Source: Tetradesmus obliquus (Eukaryota; Chlorophyta; Chlorophyceae; Sphaeropleales; Scenedesmaceae). Taken from it: DNA of 64,000 nt. A model generated the notes under the pieces. It was given only the letters and a program-made list of their open reading frames with translations. It was not told the DNA's origin and searched no databases. The stretch's first letter is position 1, and every line of letters begins with the position of its first letter. Location of the stretch: contig CP126201.1 in the NCBI GenBank assembly GCA_030272155.1, positions 868,001 to 932,000 of the forward strand, read 5' to 3'. Below are positions 36,195-52,464 of the stretch, piece after piece. The translations under genes and the position numbers were made by a program.

Positions 36195-36310
36195 CGCCTG
36201 TGCGAAAGATACTGTGAGGCATGTGAAAGATGCTGTGTGGCTTGTGAAAGATACTGTGCGGCATGTGAAAGATACTGTGCGGCATGTGAAAGATACTGTG
36301 CGGCAGCAAG
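36195..36310. repeat. 20-bp minisatellite (tgtgaaagatactgtgcggca)n
   Basis: About five to six tandem units with small changes (gaggca, tgtggct, gcggca) in the gene-poor interval. Confidence 0.9.
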
Positions 36311-37584
36311 TGTGTGCCACTTCTGAGTTGTGTTCCTTTTGCAAATACAGTGCTGTGTGCTGTGCGTTGCCACTGCACGAGACAGGAGATACGCATCTGC
36401 ACTTGCGCGGTTCTTGGAAGAAGAAGGAATCTGAGGGCGGTGCAGGGCTGCACAGCCATAGCCAGCAGGGCGTAGCAGATGGCATTGCGTCCTGAGAGGC
36501 ATGCATCACGTTTCTCTACACACCGCAATTCAATGTTTTGGGTTGTCGGGCTGTGTCTCCTTTACGCAGTGAGTCGGCCTGCTTTCAGCGTTGAGGGAGC
36601 GTCACTCCAGTTCGCTTTCAAGGCAGACAGGCTTGAGTGAGTGCATCTGTCCTGTGTTTGCGCGCTCGTTTACGTGGGTGGGTGGTGTCCACTGTGGCAG
36701 CCTGTTGCACCAACATCAGTGCTGCCACCTGTTTCTGTTGGGCTTTGCAAAGTTCATGGCGTGCTCGTGCATCGCATTGCAGGTGCGTGCTGCAACAGGC
36801 TGTATGTACCTACAGCATGTTGTGCATGTTGTGCTTGTGGCTTGTCGACTGGAAAAAGGACTGTCAGAGCAGGACTTGCGACTTTTGGTTTGTGAGACAT
36901 CAACAGCTGCCCCGCATGCGATTGGTGCATGGGAGGCTGCCGTGCCTGGCGGGTTCACTCTCCTTGAGGTTTAAGAAGCGCCGCAGTGCTGCTGTTGCGC
37001 GTGTTTTGTGGCCAAAGTGCCAAAGTGGGTTGGTTGCTTTGGCTGAGTTGCATGGTTCTCGACGCCTGCTGCAGTGCGGCGCAGCGCAGCAATGGCAGCT
37101 GTGCAGCCTACGGGGCTGCTGTGCAGGGCTGTTCAGGGTTGTTACATCATATACCGCGGTGCAGTCGGTGCATGGTCAGTCACACGGCTCGATTGTTAGG
37201 CCTGTGTGTGCAGCATCTGCATTATGCGTTGCATCATCCTCCACCCTCCAGCGTGTTTGTCGTGGTGTTCGGTAGCATCACATTTGTAGGAGCCGCTGCA
37301 TGCAGCCAGTCTGCTATCTCGTGTTGCGTGCATGGTGCTTGCTTGTCGACTGGTCTGGTACGCGGCCAGGGTGTGTTACTTGTGGTTTTTGTGGTGTGCG
37401 AGGTTGGTGTGTCAGGTGGCGGGATAGGAGAGCGCACCGTGTGGCAGTTTGCGGCACGTGGCCTGTGTGGAGATAGCCCCCCGGGCGATGCTGGTGTCGC
37501 TGGGTTTGTTGTTTTGGAGGTGTTTTCGTGATGGGGCGATGTGTTGTGCAGCAGCAGGTGGTGTGCAGGCTGGTTAGGGGCCTT

Positions 37585-37672
37585 TCTGCATGTGCATGTG
37601 CTGCGCTGTGCATGTGCATGTGCTGCGCTGTGCATGTGCTGCGCTGTGCATGTGCATGTGCTGCGCTGTGGT
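37585..37672. repeat. Minisatellite of tgcatgtgctgcgctg units
   Basis: Alternating tgcatg and tgctgcgctg words form an irregular tandem array of about five units. Confidence 0.85.
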
Positions 37673-37995
37673 TCCGCTAGCTGGCCAAGCGGTGGTTTGC
37701 TGGGGCTGCTGAGGTTACTGCTGCACAACTTGGATATGATCCGTTGTCGGCTGGTTGGCCGGTTTGTGTGAGAACGATAGTGGGCTGCCGATTTTCATGT
37801 TTCTGCCCTGGGGTGTGGTGTGCTGTGGTTGCCTGCAGTCCTTCAGAAGTTGATTGAGGGATGCAGGCTGTGTGGTGGGCAGTTGTAATTCTCTGTTGGG
37901 TGGCATAAACAAGAGCAGGCGCATGTGGTGGTGGGTACCTTTGCATCATGCAGTGTTGTTGCTGAGCAGCTTAAAGGGAGAGCTGCAGGGTCAGC

Positions 37996-38097
37996 TGCTG
38001 CGCCAGATGTATAGTACTACTATGTCACTGGCAGCGTGTCAACACGCGCCAGATGTATAGTACTACTATGTCACTGGCAGCGTGTCAACACGCGCCC
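37996..38097. repeat. Exact ~50-bp tandem duplication
   Basis: The stretch gcgccagatgtatagtactac...gtgtcaacac occurs twice back to back without mismatch (about 37999-38047 and 38048-38096), so it is recent or an assembly effect. Confidence 0.92.
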
Positions 38098-39334
38098 AGG
38101 AACAGAGATGTAGAAGCTGCTTGCAGCGCACAGTCCTTGCTGACTGTGAACAGCACATATTGTGCATGCGCATGCGCTGACCAGACAGTTTGGCTGTAGC
38201 ACTAAAATGCGGCTGCTGTCCTTGCATAGTGTGTTACATGAGCAGCAGGCACACTCCTGGCTGGCAGCAGCAGAGTTGCTTGCGAAGCAGCAAGTTGCAG
38301 CTGCCAGCTTGCATGAATGCTGGGTTGGTTGACACACTCGCTTGGGCAGGTGAAGCATGCAGTGCCCAGTGTTGCTGGGTTGTGCCTAATCTAAGAATGG
38401 CCTTGTACTGCTGTTGGCTTGCACTGGTTTGCTGCGCTTGCATATCAGCTGTCAGCATGCTGTGTATGAGCTCAGGCAGTTTCGCGGCACTGCCAGTTGT
38501 TTGACTGGAGTGCGCAGCAGCTGCTGCGTTGGCCTGTTTGCAGCAAGGGCTGCCATCGACTCGCTCCACGCTTTTTACGAGTATTTCAGATGACTCCCTG
38601 TTTACTTCAAGAGCTGGCCAAACGCGCGTGCACAATGCTGGCACGACAAGCCTGCACACGCTATCCACGTGCCACAAAAGATTACTTTTGTTCTCTGCCG
38701 TCAACCTTGGCTGTGGTTGTTGTGCCCCCACTGCTCCATACATTCCACTATGCATGCATTCAACTCCTTTTCCAGGCAGCCCAGAGTATACGCAGCTATG
38801 AAATGAAGTGACAGCTTGGTCGCGAGCCTGTTGCATATGTTTGGAGATGTTGTGGGTGTTGCTTTTGGTGTGGCTGCTTCACGCAGCATGGAGGCAGCAG
38901 CACATGCCGCACTGTGAGCGGCACATGGCTTGTGTGACATGACGAGGTGCTGCGTGGTGGAGCTACACTACATGCACCGGCTTCCATGCTGTATCAAGCT
39001 GACACATCAAGTGGAGGAAGTGGAGCACAAGCTTTGGAATTGTGTCACAGCTGCCAGCGCATGTTTTTTGCATGTCTCAGCTTGTGTGCTAAGCCGGTCA
39101 GCAGATTGGCTGCGGTTGCTGCAAATGTGCACTTGCTTTTGAAGCGCGCCAATGTAGGTGTTGCTGCGCTGTCGTCCTGCTGCTGACTTGTTGACCCCTA
39201 TGTGTGGTGAAAGTTGTGGCGTAACCGCGTATCCACACTGATGTAACTGGTAATCTTCTCCTCCTTCAGTTTCCTCTGCCAAGTGGCTCTGTAGGGCGGA
39301 GCTGCTGCTCCCTCATAGCTATAGAGAGCATCCA

Positions 39335-39575
39335 TGTTGCATTGTGTGTGTGTCTGTTGCCAAGCTTGCTTCCTGCACGTCTTTGCACGGCATCTGTTGC
39401 TCCACAGTTCCTCCTGTTGCTCCACAGTTCCTCCAGAAACTGCAGTGAATATCCAACAGGTTGCCTGTGGTGAAAGGGCGGCCTTTACTTACTACAAGCG
39501 CACGGCCATCCTGTGATGGAGCACTCTACAGCAGGGCGTGCAGTACCTTCAGCGCTCCCAGCAACAAAGTTCATG
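39335..39575 (+). repeat. Left arm of a ~240-bp dispersed inverted repeat
   Basis: Contains gcatctgttgctccacagtt and cctccagaaactgcagtgaa. The same order of words occurs on the opposite strand at 46757-46985. An extra tandem copy of gttgctccacagttcctcc is present here. Coding origin not recognised. Confidence 0.8.
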
Positions 39576-39661
39576 TCATGACCAGTGGTCATCATCCTGT
39601 TGCCACTCCAGCCTTAGCACGGGTCCTGCCGCCACATCCAGCCTGCTGCACCATGCGTGCA

Positions 39662-39762
39662 TGGCTCTTTGCTGCTTCTTTGCTGCTTCTTAGCTGCTTC
39701 TTTGCTGCTTCTTAGCTGCTTCTTTGCTGCTTCTTAGCTGCTTCTTTGCTGCTTCCCTTCAC
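39662..39762. repeat. 22-bp minisatellite (gctgcttctttgctgcttctta)n
   Basis: About four units in tandem, just upstream of the LINE-flanking direct repeat. Confidence 0.9.
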
Positions 39763-39894
39763 AACTCGTCATCACTATCACTCCCACACACCAAACTCGC
39801 ACATGCGCGTTAACCCAGATCCCTTCACAGACCCAACCTCAGAAGCCATTGCTTTAGCTGAAAGCTCGTGAGACATCTGAGAAGACACACTGTG

Positions 39895-40010
39895 CTGCCC
39901 ACTGCCCAAGAAAGAAACAGCCTGCAGTGCAGGCCAGCTGACGCAGCAAGTCAGCATCAGTGCTGGATGCTGCCGCACTGCATGCCACACATTGCATCAA
40001 TGTCTAGTAT
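39895..40010 (+). repeat. Direct repeat D1 on the 5' side of the LINE
   Basis: From ctgcccactgccca to catcaatgtctagtat, this matches 41901-42017 with roughly ten mismatches, mostly transitions. The LINE sequence begins immediately after it. Confidence 0.85.
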
Positions 40011-41900
40011 ATACCCGTGACTTGCTCATGAAGTGCCTCAGGGATATTGGTGTTCACGATAACATGCTGCGTGCGATTGTTGCGATGTACTGGAATGCCC
40101 CCATGATCACCAAGTCTGGGCAAACAGCTGGACAGCCTTTTGACAGCACCCGAGGGGTCAAGCAGGGCGATCCGCTATCCCCTCTGCTGTTTGGCATCTT
40201 CTTTGATCGTATTGAGCAATGGCTGGAGGAGCATGCCAGTGAGTGTGGCGTGCAGCTGGGTGGCAGGCTGCTCAGACTGCTGCTGTATGCAGATGACCTG
40301 GCCTTGCTAGCCAGCAGCCAGGAGGAGCTGCAGCAGTTGCTTGATGCCTTAAGTGCTTTCTGCTCTCATATTGACATGGAGGTGAACATCAGCAAGACAG
40401 AGGTGGTGGTGTTTGGCCACCGGCGCTTCCCGGGCGTTCAGCAGTGGACGTTTGTGGACAGCAGTGGTGCCCGTGTGCCTCTGACCAGGAGCACTGAGTT
40501 CAGGTACCTTGGTTGTGTGTTTCATGAGACAAAGGGTGTTACAGCGTGTGTGTCGTCCCTGGCAGCTGCTGGCTCTCGTGCTCTGTGGGCTCTGCGCTCA
40601 CGCTGCGCTGATCATGGCATATCTGGGCTGGGCATGCAAGTGCACTTGTTCAACTCGCTTGTCGCCCCCATCTTGGGCTACTGCTCAGAGGTGTGGGGGC
40701 CCTCTCTGCTTCACGGATGTGGCAGTGGGTCACCTGGAGTTGCAAAGGCCCTCAGCAATGACATGCATGTGGTGCAGATGATGTTTTTACGGCTGCTGGC
40801 TGGCCGTGTGCGCAAGTCCACCTGTAGGCAGCTCCTGCTGCGTGAGTTTGGCTGCAGGCCTTTGGTCAGTGGCTGGTACACAGCATGTTGGGATTTGTGG
40901 AACAGAGTGGTTGCCCGTCCTCCAAATGACTGGCTCTATCTTGCCATGCAGGAGAACAGAGATCTCAGCTTGAGAGAGTTTTCTGGTAGCGCAGAGCAGG
41001 GCCGGCAGAAGGCCCTTTGGTTTTGGCAGTTTCGTGCTTTTGTGCGTGCTCTGCATACACACACGGGTACTCTGGGTGGAGTTTTGCAGTCGCTGGATGG
41101 TCTTGGCAGGTTGGAGGATGCGGATGAGGGCAAGCCCCAGGCTGCCTTTCAAGCCTGGTTGTATCAGCAGTGGCAGAACCTGCCCTGCAACCCAAGGCAG
41201 GCTGGCTCGGACACAGTTGTTTGTTCTGCATATGACAGCTGGTTTGCATGCACGCCGTTTTCTGAGCTCAATATGTCCCGCCCCGAGAGCTGGTGTTCTG
41301 ATTATGTGCAGTACACAGCTGGTCTGAACAAGATGCACCTGTCATCTTTGATGCGCTTTCGATTGGGTTCCCATGATCTGCGTGTGGTTACTGGTAGGTG
41401 GGAGCGTGTGGACAACTCGTCGCTGCCACGGCACAAGCGCCTGTGCGAGCGGTGTGCTGCTGGCCAAGTTGAAGATGAGTTTCATGTTGTGTTCGAATGT
41501 GATGCGTACCTGGCAGTTCGAGAGCATTTCTGGAAGCTTTTTGTTGATTTTGGGCACTGGGACGGCTCCGCCAATGCTGTGAGCCCTGGTGGTCGTAGCT
41601 TGGCTGACTTCATGCAGCAGAGACAGAGCAGGGTGGCTGCCTTCATACATCGCTGCTTTTTGATTCGGAATGATCCTGAGATGGTTGGTTCTCTTCCGGC
41701 TGAGTCTAGTGCTTCAGAGACTGAGTACTCTGAGCTTGTTGAGGTCTCCGACGCTTAGTGTCTGTGTTTCTGTTCTGTGCTTTCTGGACCCCATGAGCCT
41801 TGTCTGGCTCCTTTGTGGGTGGGCTTGTGGCCCTACTTTGGTAACTGGTAACTGGTATAAAGAGTACAAATAAACGCAGCACAACAGACAGGCCTTGGGG
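40011..41900 (+). mobile_element. 5'-truncated non-LTR retrotransposon (LINE)
   Basis: Holds the C-terminal part of a reverse transcriptase ORF, followed by a 3' tail with ggtaactggtaactggta and aataaa (about 41838-41880). The 5' junction falls just after the position where the conserved YDxV palm motif should be, the usual outcome of incomplete target-primed reverse transcription. It is flanked by the ~115-bp direct repeats D1 and D2. A second copy of the 3' end word (aataaa..gcaacagacaggcc) follows D2 at about 42046-42080. Confidence 0.85.
40028..41758 (+). pseudogene. LINE reverse transcriptase, N-terminally truncated
   Basis: The frame is open from before 40011 to the TAG at 41758; the first ATG is at 40028 but is not the native start. 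Visible motifs in order are DLLMKCLRDIGV, RGVKQGDPLSPLLFGIFFD, the catalytic LLYADDLALLA, the thumb word ISKTEVVVFG and FRYLGCVF. Near the C-terminus a Cys/His cluster (LCERCAAGQVEDEFHVVFEC) matches the CCHC-like end of plant and algal LINE polymerases. Apurinic endonuclease and the N-terminal half of the polymerase are missing. No stop codons interrupt it, so the insertion is fairly young or the piece comes from an active family. Confidence 0.9.
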
Positions 41901-42017
41901 CTGCCCACTGCCCACTCAAGAAGTAGCCTGCAGTGCAGGTTAGCTGACGCAGCAAGCCAGCATCAATGCTGGATGCTGCCGCACTGCATGCCACGCATTG
42001 CATCAATGTTTAGTATG
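41901..42017 (+). repeat. Direct repeat D2 on the 3' side of the LINE
   Basis: Counterpart of 39895-40010. It is followed by about 30 bp and then a second copy of the LINE 3'-end word. Confidence 0.85.
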
Positions 42018-42080
42018 TAAAGTGTGCACTACTGTTTTGAACACAAATAAATGGAACGCAACAGACAGGCCCTGGGGCTG

Positions 42081-42478
42081 ACTGTGATCACCTTAAGTTA
42101 CAGGCTGTGCTGACAAACACTACATGCAGACAGCTGTCAATGCAGTTGTCACTCCTTGACAAACATAATCATAATCACATCATCCCTAACACCATATCAA
42201 CATAACATCACAACGCTGACCCCTGAACAGACCGTTGCTGTACGCCATTGCCAGAACACCGTTGGACAGCATTACGGCTGTGAGACAGATCCGATCAAGC
42301 TGCAGCATTCCACCAAAGGGCAGCAGAAGGAAGCAGCAAACAACTAGCCCAGACGACAAAACAAAGCAGCTCAGGCATGCCCATCCCCGTCTCCAACTAA
42401 TGTTGAGTTGCAAGACCGACTACTTCCATACAGCTATCACTGCTGCTAGATGGTCAGTCTCCTCTCTCATGCAACACT
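42081..42478. other. Intergenic between LINE and LPMO 3' end
   Basis: No gene recognised. It must contain the 3' UTR of the minus-strand LPMO gene. Confidence 0.5.
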
Positions 42479-46204
<3,726 letters not shown>

Positions 46205-46756
46205 CTTGAGAAAGGATTTAAGCGCTTAACAGTTCCTTTCGAAGGGCTTGCGTGCAGTGGCGCACTGCACGACAGTTCTTGCAAGTGAGAGTACTAGTAT
46301 GCCGGGAAGATCAGTGCGAGTTGTTTGGATGTGGCTGTGTCTGATGCCTTCAGCATCGCCGCTTAAATTTGTATTTCTTTAATGTAGTGTGGGACGTGGT
46401 GTTTGATAGTATAGCATTGTAGTGTCCCCCGAGAGCTGCAGAGCAGCTGCAGTGCTGCTGCACGGCAGCTTGCACAGCAGTTGGCAGTCACTGAGTGGCG
46501 TTGCTTATGAGGTGCAAAGCTGCTACACTGATCTTATGTTGCGTATCACGATAAAGCCTGCAGTGAGAATAATAAATGGGTCAAACGTTGGGCAACGACA
46601 CGCTACTGTAGCGCACGCTCAGACATTATCAGACATACACACTGTGTGTTTTGTGACAGAACAGGCAGCATAACAGAATAAATTTTTATGGTGTCTGTTT
46701 ATATCATGTAGTCTCGAAGCTTCGCTTGCTAGCAAATCCGTCCGCACTCATCCAAG

Positions 46757-46985
46757 CAGCATGAACTTCAATGCTCGGAGCGCTGCAGGTTCTGCACGGT
46801 CTGCTGTAGAGTAATTAATCACAACCAGGCTCATTGCCGTGCGCTGTTGAAGTAAATGCCGCCCTTTCAGCACCGGCAACCTGTTCGAAATTCACTGCAG
46901 TTTCTGGAGGAACTGTGGAGCAACAGATGCTCGTAAATACTTGCAGAAAGCACGCTTGCCAACAGCACACACAATGTTGTGTGGC
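46757..46985 (-). repeat. Right arm of the ~240-bp dispersed inverted repeat
   Basis: Reverse complement matches 39335-39575 in order, including the attcactgcagtttctggagg and gcaacagatgc words, with perhaps 80% identity by eye. About 7.2 kb lies between the arms. Confidence 0.8.
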
Positions 46986-49344
46986 AAGTTCAAGGTTTTT
47001 GGAGTGCTAGGTATATATCGATAGTAATGCCCTGACACAGAGTCTCACGGCCGCCCTCAGGTGCTGCAACGCCTTGCATTCTTGAAGTCAACTGAAGTGG
47101 TCAACTCAATCAAGGCAACAAGATCTACAGTTACAGATGCTGCGAGCCTTGCAATCCAGGCAAAAATGTCCGCGGCGCGCCTTTCCAACCATACAACACA
47201 TGTACACCAAACTTACATCCGGCACACGGCTGCTCGCTCCACTCCCAACACTGTCGCTGTTGACCAGCAAAAGACTCACAGAGATATGATGCAGCGCTCT
47301 GTGCACAACTGAGCGATTTGCAAGCCAACAGCAGGCTCAATGGCATCCCGCAGCTACAGGTGTCCATAATCATAATCCAATTGCCAACAACCGATGAGTG
47401 GCTAGCTGCCAGAGTATGCAGCAGGCCGCAGCAGCATCTCAAATATGGTACTCCACATGACTCGCATGGAACTGTCATGCTTCTGCAGTGTTGAATCATT
47501 GAACCTAGTGTTGAGTCATTCAAGCTGCTGTTGAATCATTCAAGCCAGCCACAGCATGTGCATGATGATGGAAATTTGTGCGCAGCATCCTTCAATACGA
47601 GCCTGCAGCTGCTGAGGCTGCCGGACGATGCCTTTCCATGCGCGGCCGCATCCAAAGCGGTTGCAGGCCATGCCAGCCCCTGCTGCTGCTGCTGCTGCTG
47701 CTTCAGCAGGTATATGGGCCGTCATGCCTGACCCTTTGCATGATCCTTGTGGCATGCACCACATACGGCACCCAACCCTCATTCATGCAGCAAAGGGCAT
47801 CACACACAGCAGCAACATCACGTGACACAGCACATGTGTCACGCACAGCAGCTATATCACACGACACAGCACAGACAGAAACCCATTGTGGGGCCTGCCA
47901 TGCGGCTGCCAGCCCCATCTCCAGGGGTGCCCGCAGCAAGGCAATACAGCGTGGATGCAAGTGCTGCCACATCATTTGCCACCAGCACGAAGCACCAGTA
48001 CACAACCTACAAACACGCACGTGAAAATGAACTGGGCAGACTCTAAACAGCATGATACAGAGCAAAACCTTGGGTCCCAAAAAATGCACCTGACCCAACC
48101 GTAACAGTGACCCCTGAACAGAGCAGTGACAGCCTAAAAGCGTAGCAGCAGACCCATGCTTTGTGACCAGCGCTCTATGCATTTCCTCCATCCTGAGCTG
48201 TGTGTGGTGCAGCACAACACGCTACAATATAGTGGTTGTGTGACACGTGTTACCGCCGGCGCATGCCAATGCACACCGTGTAACCCCACTCTATCCATCT
48301 ATCAAGCCGATGCACAAGCTGAAGTTGTGGTGGTACTTCAGGGAACGGCGTGAAGCCTGCAGAACGCATTCGAGAAGCTGCGCACATTGCGCTGTGATGA
48401 CGCTGCGTATGCTGCATTGTGATAACACTACAGCATCCATCATGCACACCGCGTAACCCTCTATTTAACTATCAAGCCAATGCACAGGCTCAAGTTGTGG
48501 TGGTACTTCAGGGAACGGCATGAAGCCTGCGGAACGCACAACACTGCGCTGTGATGACACTGCAGCATCCGCAAGCAGCAGGTTGGTGAGCGCAACAGCA
48601 TGTGACAAAGTCGTAGACCATGCAGCCTGATAGTGATCGACGCACAAGCACGCAGAGGCGCAACACAATCTGCAGCATCAGCACACAACATGGCTTACCG
48701 GGCTGCGCGCTAGTGAGCAAAGTTTGCTCAGGCAGCGCAGCAAAGTACAGACCATACGGCTCAGGAAGCACATGCATGCACAGCTGGAATTTGGAACGCT
48801 CCGGGATGCATCCGCAGGCAGGAACGATGCATGCACACCTCAAAAATAAGCCTGCAGTTGTGCAGCACTTCAAAAGGACAGCTGCTCTGCACATGCGCAC
48901 AAAGCAGCATGCAGCACAAAATGCACATCCGGCCTCCGTGTCATTGCAAGTGTCACAAGTGTGGCAAATGCTGCAGTGCCAACATCAGTAGATGTAACCA
49001 CACGCCGCCAACCCCGTGGTGCGGCCAACTGCTGCCCCTGCTGCTGCTGTACGCCATCAGGTGCATGCACATCTCCTAGCAAGCGTGCAGCATGCTGCCG
49101 GTGCGGTTGCAGGCAGCTCCTCAGCGCTACGTATGTTTGTATATATACAAAAAAACATGAAAAACAGCAAACGCCTCTCGTATTCGCAGCTCGTGGACAA
49201 GCAATGCATGCAACTGCCACATCAACTGTTCTTCCGATAAGCCCTGACCACGCTGTAAGCCACCAGCGGTAGTGCGCTCATCCTGTTGTGGCTCATACCT
49301 GCGGAGCTTATGGGCCACAGCGTTTTGGCACGTTCATCTTAGTT

Positions 49345-49390
49345 GTCTTAGATGGTGCCAGGACCCACATGTCACTACCCTCTCTCACTA
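49345..49390 (-). repeat. Short dispersed repeat shared with 22130-22172
   Basis: The word gacatgtgggtcctggcacc with a gagagaggrtagt prefix occurs here on the minus strand and, on the plus strand, in FkbM-like intron 2 (about 22136-22172). Possibly a SINE or LINE remnant. Confidence 0.55.
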
Positions 49391-51489
49391 GTTTGCCACA
49401 CCACCGCCACCTCGCGGCGAACACACGACAGCCTAGCACAGCATAAACCAGACACAAGGCGCAGCGTGGCGACGTTACACTGCTATCATGCGCGCTAGAC
49501 ACAACTCAAGCAACTGAGAGACAGGGACATAAGTAGGTAGGGACATACAACCATACCTACATTGTATATCCTCGTCTATATGGTACTGGACATAGGATGG
49601 GAAAGGAACAATCAAACCCACTGCATATTGCGGGGTGGAGCATACAGGATAAAGTAAAAGGATGATAAAGATAGGATTTACCTTCCCGAGTCCTGTTGCA
49701 ACCGAACACACCCGCAAGCAAGCAGTTTAGGGGCCACACCATGCCTTAGCAAAGTACTGACAGCCCCACAACATAGACAAGCGCTACACATGTGTATGCC
49801 TGACCTGGAGACGCCTCCAGATTCATGCCATATATGACCCTCGAGCAGCTAACTCCTCAAGAAACATGGCATATAACCCCTCAGCCCTTAGCACAGCCTC
49901 GGATATATCTGATACAAAATCTGACCTGGACAGGCCACAAGAAAACAAGCTACAGCCGTGCAGCACACATGCAGCGCCTCTGTCAGCTCTGTCAACAAGC
50001 AGCAGGCCAAACCCCACCGACAGCCACCACACACGCGCCGCAGCAGCGCTGCCAAGTGCTCTAGGGACAAACCGTGACGGGTTTAGCAGTTGCTGTTGCA
50101 GCATGCCGCAACGTTTTGCAAGGCATCGCTCTGCACAGGTGCCCAGTCGCTGCCAAAAGCAAACATACAGGTAACCCTGCAATCAGCAAACGTTACATGT
50201 ATCCCTGCAGCGTGCACGACATAAAATATGCTTGGAACAAGGCAACACATGGAGCGGCAGCAGCTGTGCGCAACTGCACAGAAGCGCTGCAAGCTAAGCA
50301 TGCCACACAAAGCAAACATGCAAAGCTCACTCACGTCACAGTGTCAGACACAAGGCAAGGCAAGCAGTGCAAGCCTGGCGTTACAGTCAGGCCGCTGCAG
50401 CACTGGAGCAGCAAGGCTCGCCACCAATCTCCTGCAATTCGCTCCTCTGGCACAAACAGTCAGGCCAGTCTCACTCCATTATCCAGTGATGCTGTTGTGA
50501 CAAACTACCCGACGCTCGTGTCCTGAGCCCGCCCCTGCCATTGTCGCCCACACCAGTACAACTTCCATGCATTCAGCAGCAGCAGCAGTGGCAACAGCAA
50601 GCCAACGCAAAAGTTTGCATGGAGACCAAGCACGCTGGATCAGCACTAGCCACCCATCCGCCCACCCAACAATGCTTCCATCAAATGCATTTCACTACAC
50701 AGCCGCATGGGCTGTGCTTTGAGCAGCAAACCCATTGCACTGTAAGCAGCAACACCCACGCAATAAACAGTACTAAATCCAGAAGCGTCCCGCTGTGAGC
50801 AGCAAACACCCATCATATGTGTCAGCTGCCCTCAAGGCAGCCAGCAACATGCAGTATGTAGAAGCTGTGCTGCTGCAACCACACTCACATGCAAGGCTTG
50901 CGGCACGCAGGCAGCGGGTGAAAGTGACTTGCATCACACACCAGATACAAATGAATGCAGGCCCAAATGCTGCAACGCACCGCAGCAGCTGCACAAGCGC
51001 AACAGTGCTGCCCTCTGTCCTGCATTGCAGGGATGTGGCGCCGACCAGCCGCAACCGCAAGCATCGGCCCCAACATCAAATCACATCCTCAACTCCTTGC
51101 CGATGCACCACACCACGCCACCCTGGGCATGATGTCGCTCCGCACGACGCACAGAGTTTACATCCAGCTTTACATTTCAGGAGAACCAACCACAACGGTA
51201 CCACACATCCCTCAACGCCGCATCGGCAAGCAGCGCACTCAATACTGTACACAATGGCTCCTGCACCACTGCTACCGCACCAAACCCTGAAGTATGCAGT
51301 CACCAAGATGGCACTCGGCACTGACTGTCACCGAATACTGCTGTCTCACAGCTGCTCCATCGTCCCCAGCATCCAATCCAGCATCCAACCCCATTGAGGA
51401 CACTCAAAAACCCTAGGCGTGCCAGCATTCAGCAGTTGCTGACATCATGCACGCCACTGTATGCACAACCTCTTGCCGACGCTGAGTAA

Positions 51490-51915
51490 GCTCGGCGCCA
51501 ATGACTAAGCACTTGCTGTCATCGTACACAATGCTGCAAGGCAGCTGATCCACCGCGTCCAGCAACCCTTTGCCAATGCTGAGCCAGCACTTTCACAACT
51601 CAGCACTTGCTGTCATCATACACAATGCTGTATGACAGCTTCTTCATCGCGCCCAGCATCCCTTTCCCAATGCCGAGTCAGCAATCTGACAGCTCAGCAC
51701 TTGCTGTCATCGTACACAATGCTGTATGACAGCTTCTTCATCGCACCAAGCATCCCTTTCCCAATGCTGAGTCAACACAGCCACAGCAGCGTCAGCAATC
51801 TGACAGCTCAGCACATGCACAGCAGCGTCAGCAATCTGACAGCTCAGCACATGCACAGCAGCGTCAGCAATCTAACAGCTCAGCACATGCACAGCAGCGT
51901 CAGCAATCTGACAGC
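51490..51915 (-). repeat. Copies of the U-box gene's C-terminal tail, plus a 33-bp minisatellite
   Basis: The stop-bearing end of the gene (GKGML.A.KKLSYSIVYDDSKC) recurs degenerately at about 51505-51580, 51605-51675 and 51697-51765. Between 51775 and 51915 there are about four units of agcagcgtcagcaatctgac with agctcagcacatgcac. All lie in the 3' UTR or downstream of the stop at 51916-51918. Confidence 0.82.
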
Positions 51916-52431
51916 TCAGCACTTGCTGTCGTCGTACACAATGCTGTATGACAGCTTCTTCATCGCGCCCAGCATCCCTTTCCCAAGGCTGCGCTTCGAA
52001 GCAGTCGTGCTGTCGCTGCCATGGCTGCTCACACTCACTGCATCATCCCTATCACCCATCCCACCATCTCCCCCGCCATGCCCATCCCCATGGTTGTTAT
52101 TATTCTTGCGCCTCCCAAACACTCCCCAGCTGCCACTGCTGCTGCGGCCTGCTGCTGCTGCTGCTGCCGCAGTGCCGCTGCTGCAGGCGCTCCGCACACT
52201 GCCGCCAGGGCTCCCAGGGCGGATCGAAGGAGCAGAATAACACGACTGCGCGTACTGGCGGTTGTTAGCTGACAGATCGGCTGCATGCGGTACAGCCGGC
52301 ATTGGGAGGCTGTTACTGGAGGAGATAGCAGCAGCAGCAGCAGGCCGCTGCTGCTGCTGCTGGTAGTGGTGCTGGCCTGAGGACGCAAACCTCTGGGGGT
52401 GTTGCAGTGGCTGGCCGTGACCAAAGGAAGA

Positions 52432-52464
<33 letters not shown>

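Larger units (their letters stand above)
34505..39330. other. Long gene-poor interval, T/G-rich on + strand
   Basis: Starts with the kinase 3' UTR. None of the open frames on either strand resembles a known family. The + strand is visibly T+G-rich, with recurring tgtgc, ctgcgca and cttctgcgcac words from about 34850 to 37700. It contains the minisatellites listed separately. A minus-strand open frame at 38836-38234 (200 codons) is unrecognised. Confidence 0.55.
46205..51470. other. Long gene-poor interval, C/A-rich on + strand
   Basis: No recognisable protein on either strand. It includes LPMO upstream sequence, the right arm of the inverted repeat and a diverged direct duplication at about 48265-48365 and 48440-48540 (gttgtggtggtacttcagggaacgg). 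The + strand is rich in C and A (aca, cagc words), the opposite of the 34.8-37.7 kb interval. Confidence 0.55.

Noticed and set aside
38234-38836. 200-codon minus-strand open frame in the gene-poor interval
   Set aside because: No recognisable domain, and composition does not match the true exons; kept only as a note.
39895-42017. LTR retrotransposon with the direct repeats as LTRs
   Set aside because: The polymerase is of non-LTR type with no protease, RNase H/integrase, primer-binding site or polypurine tract; repeats are short and lack TG...CA ends.
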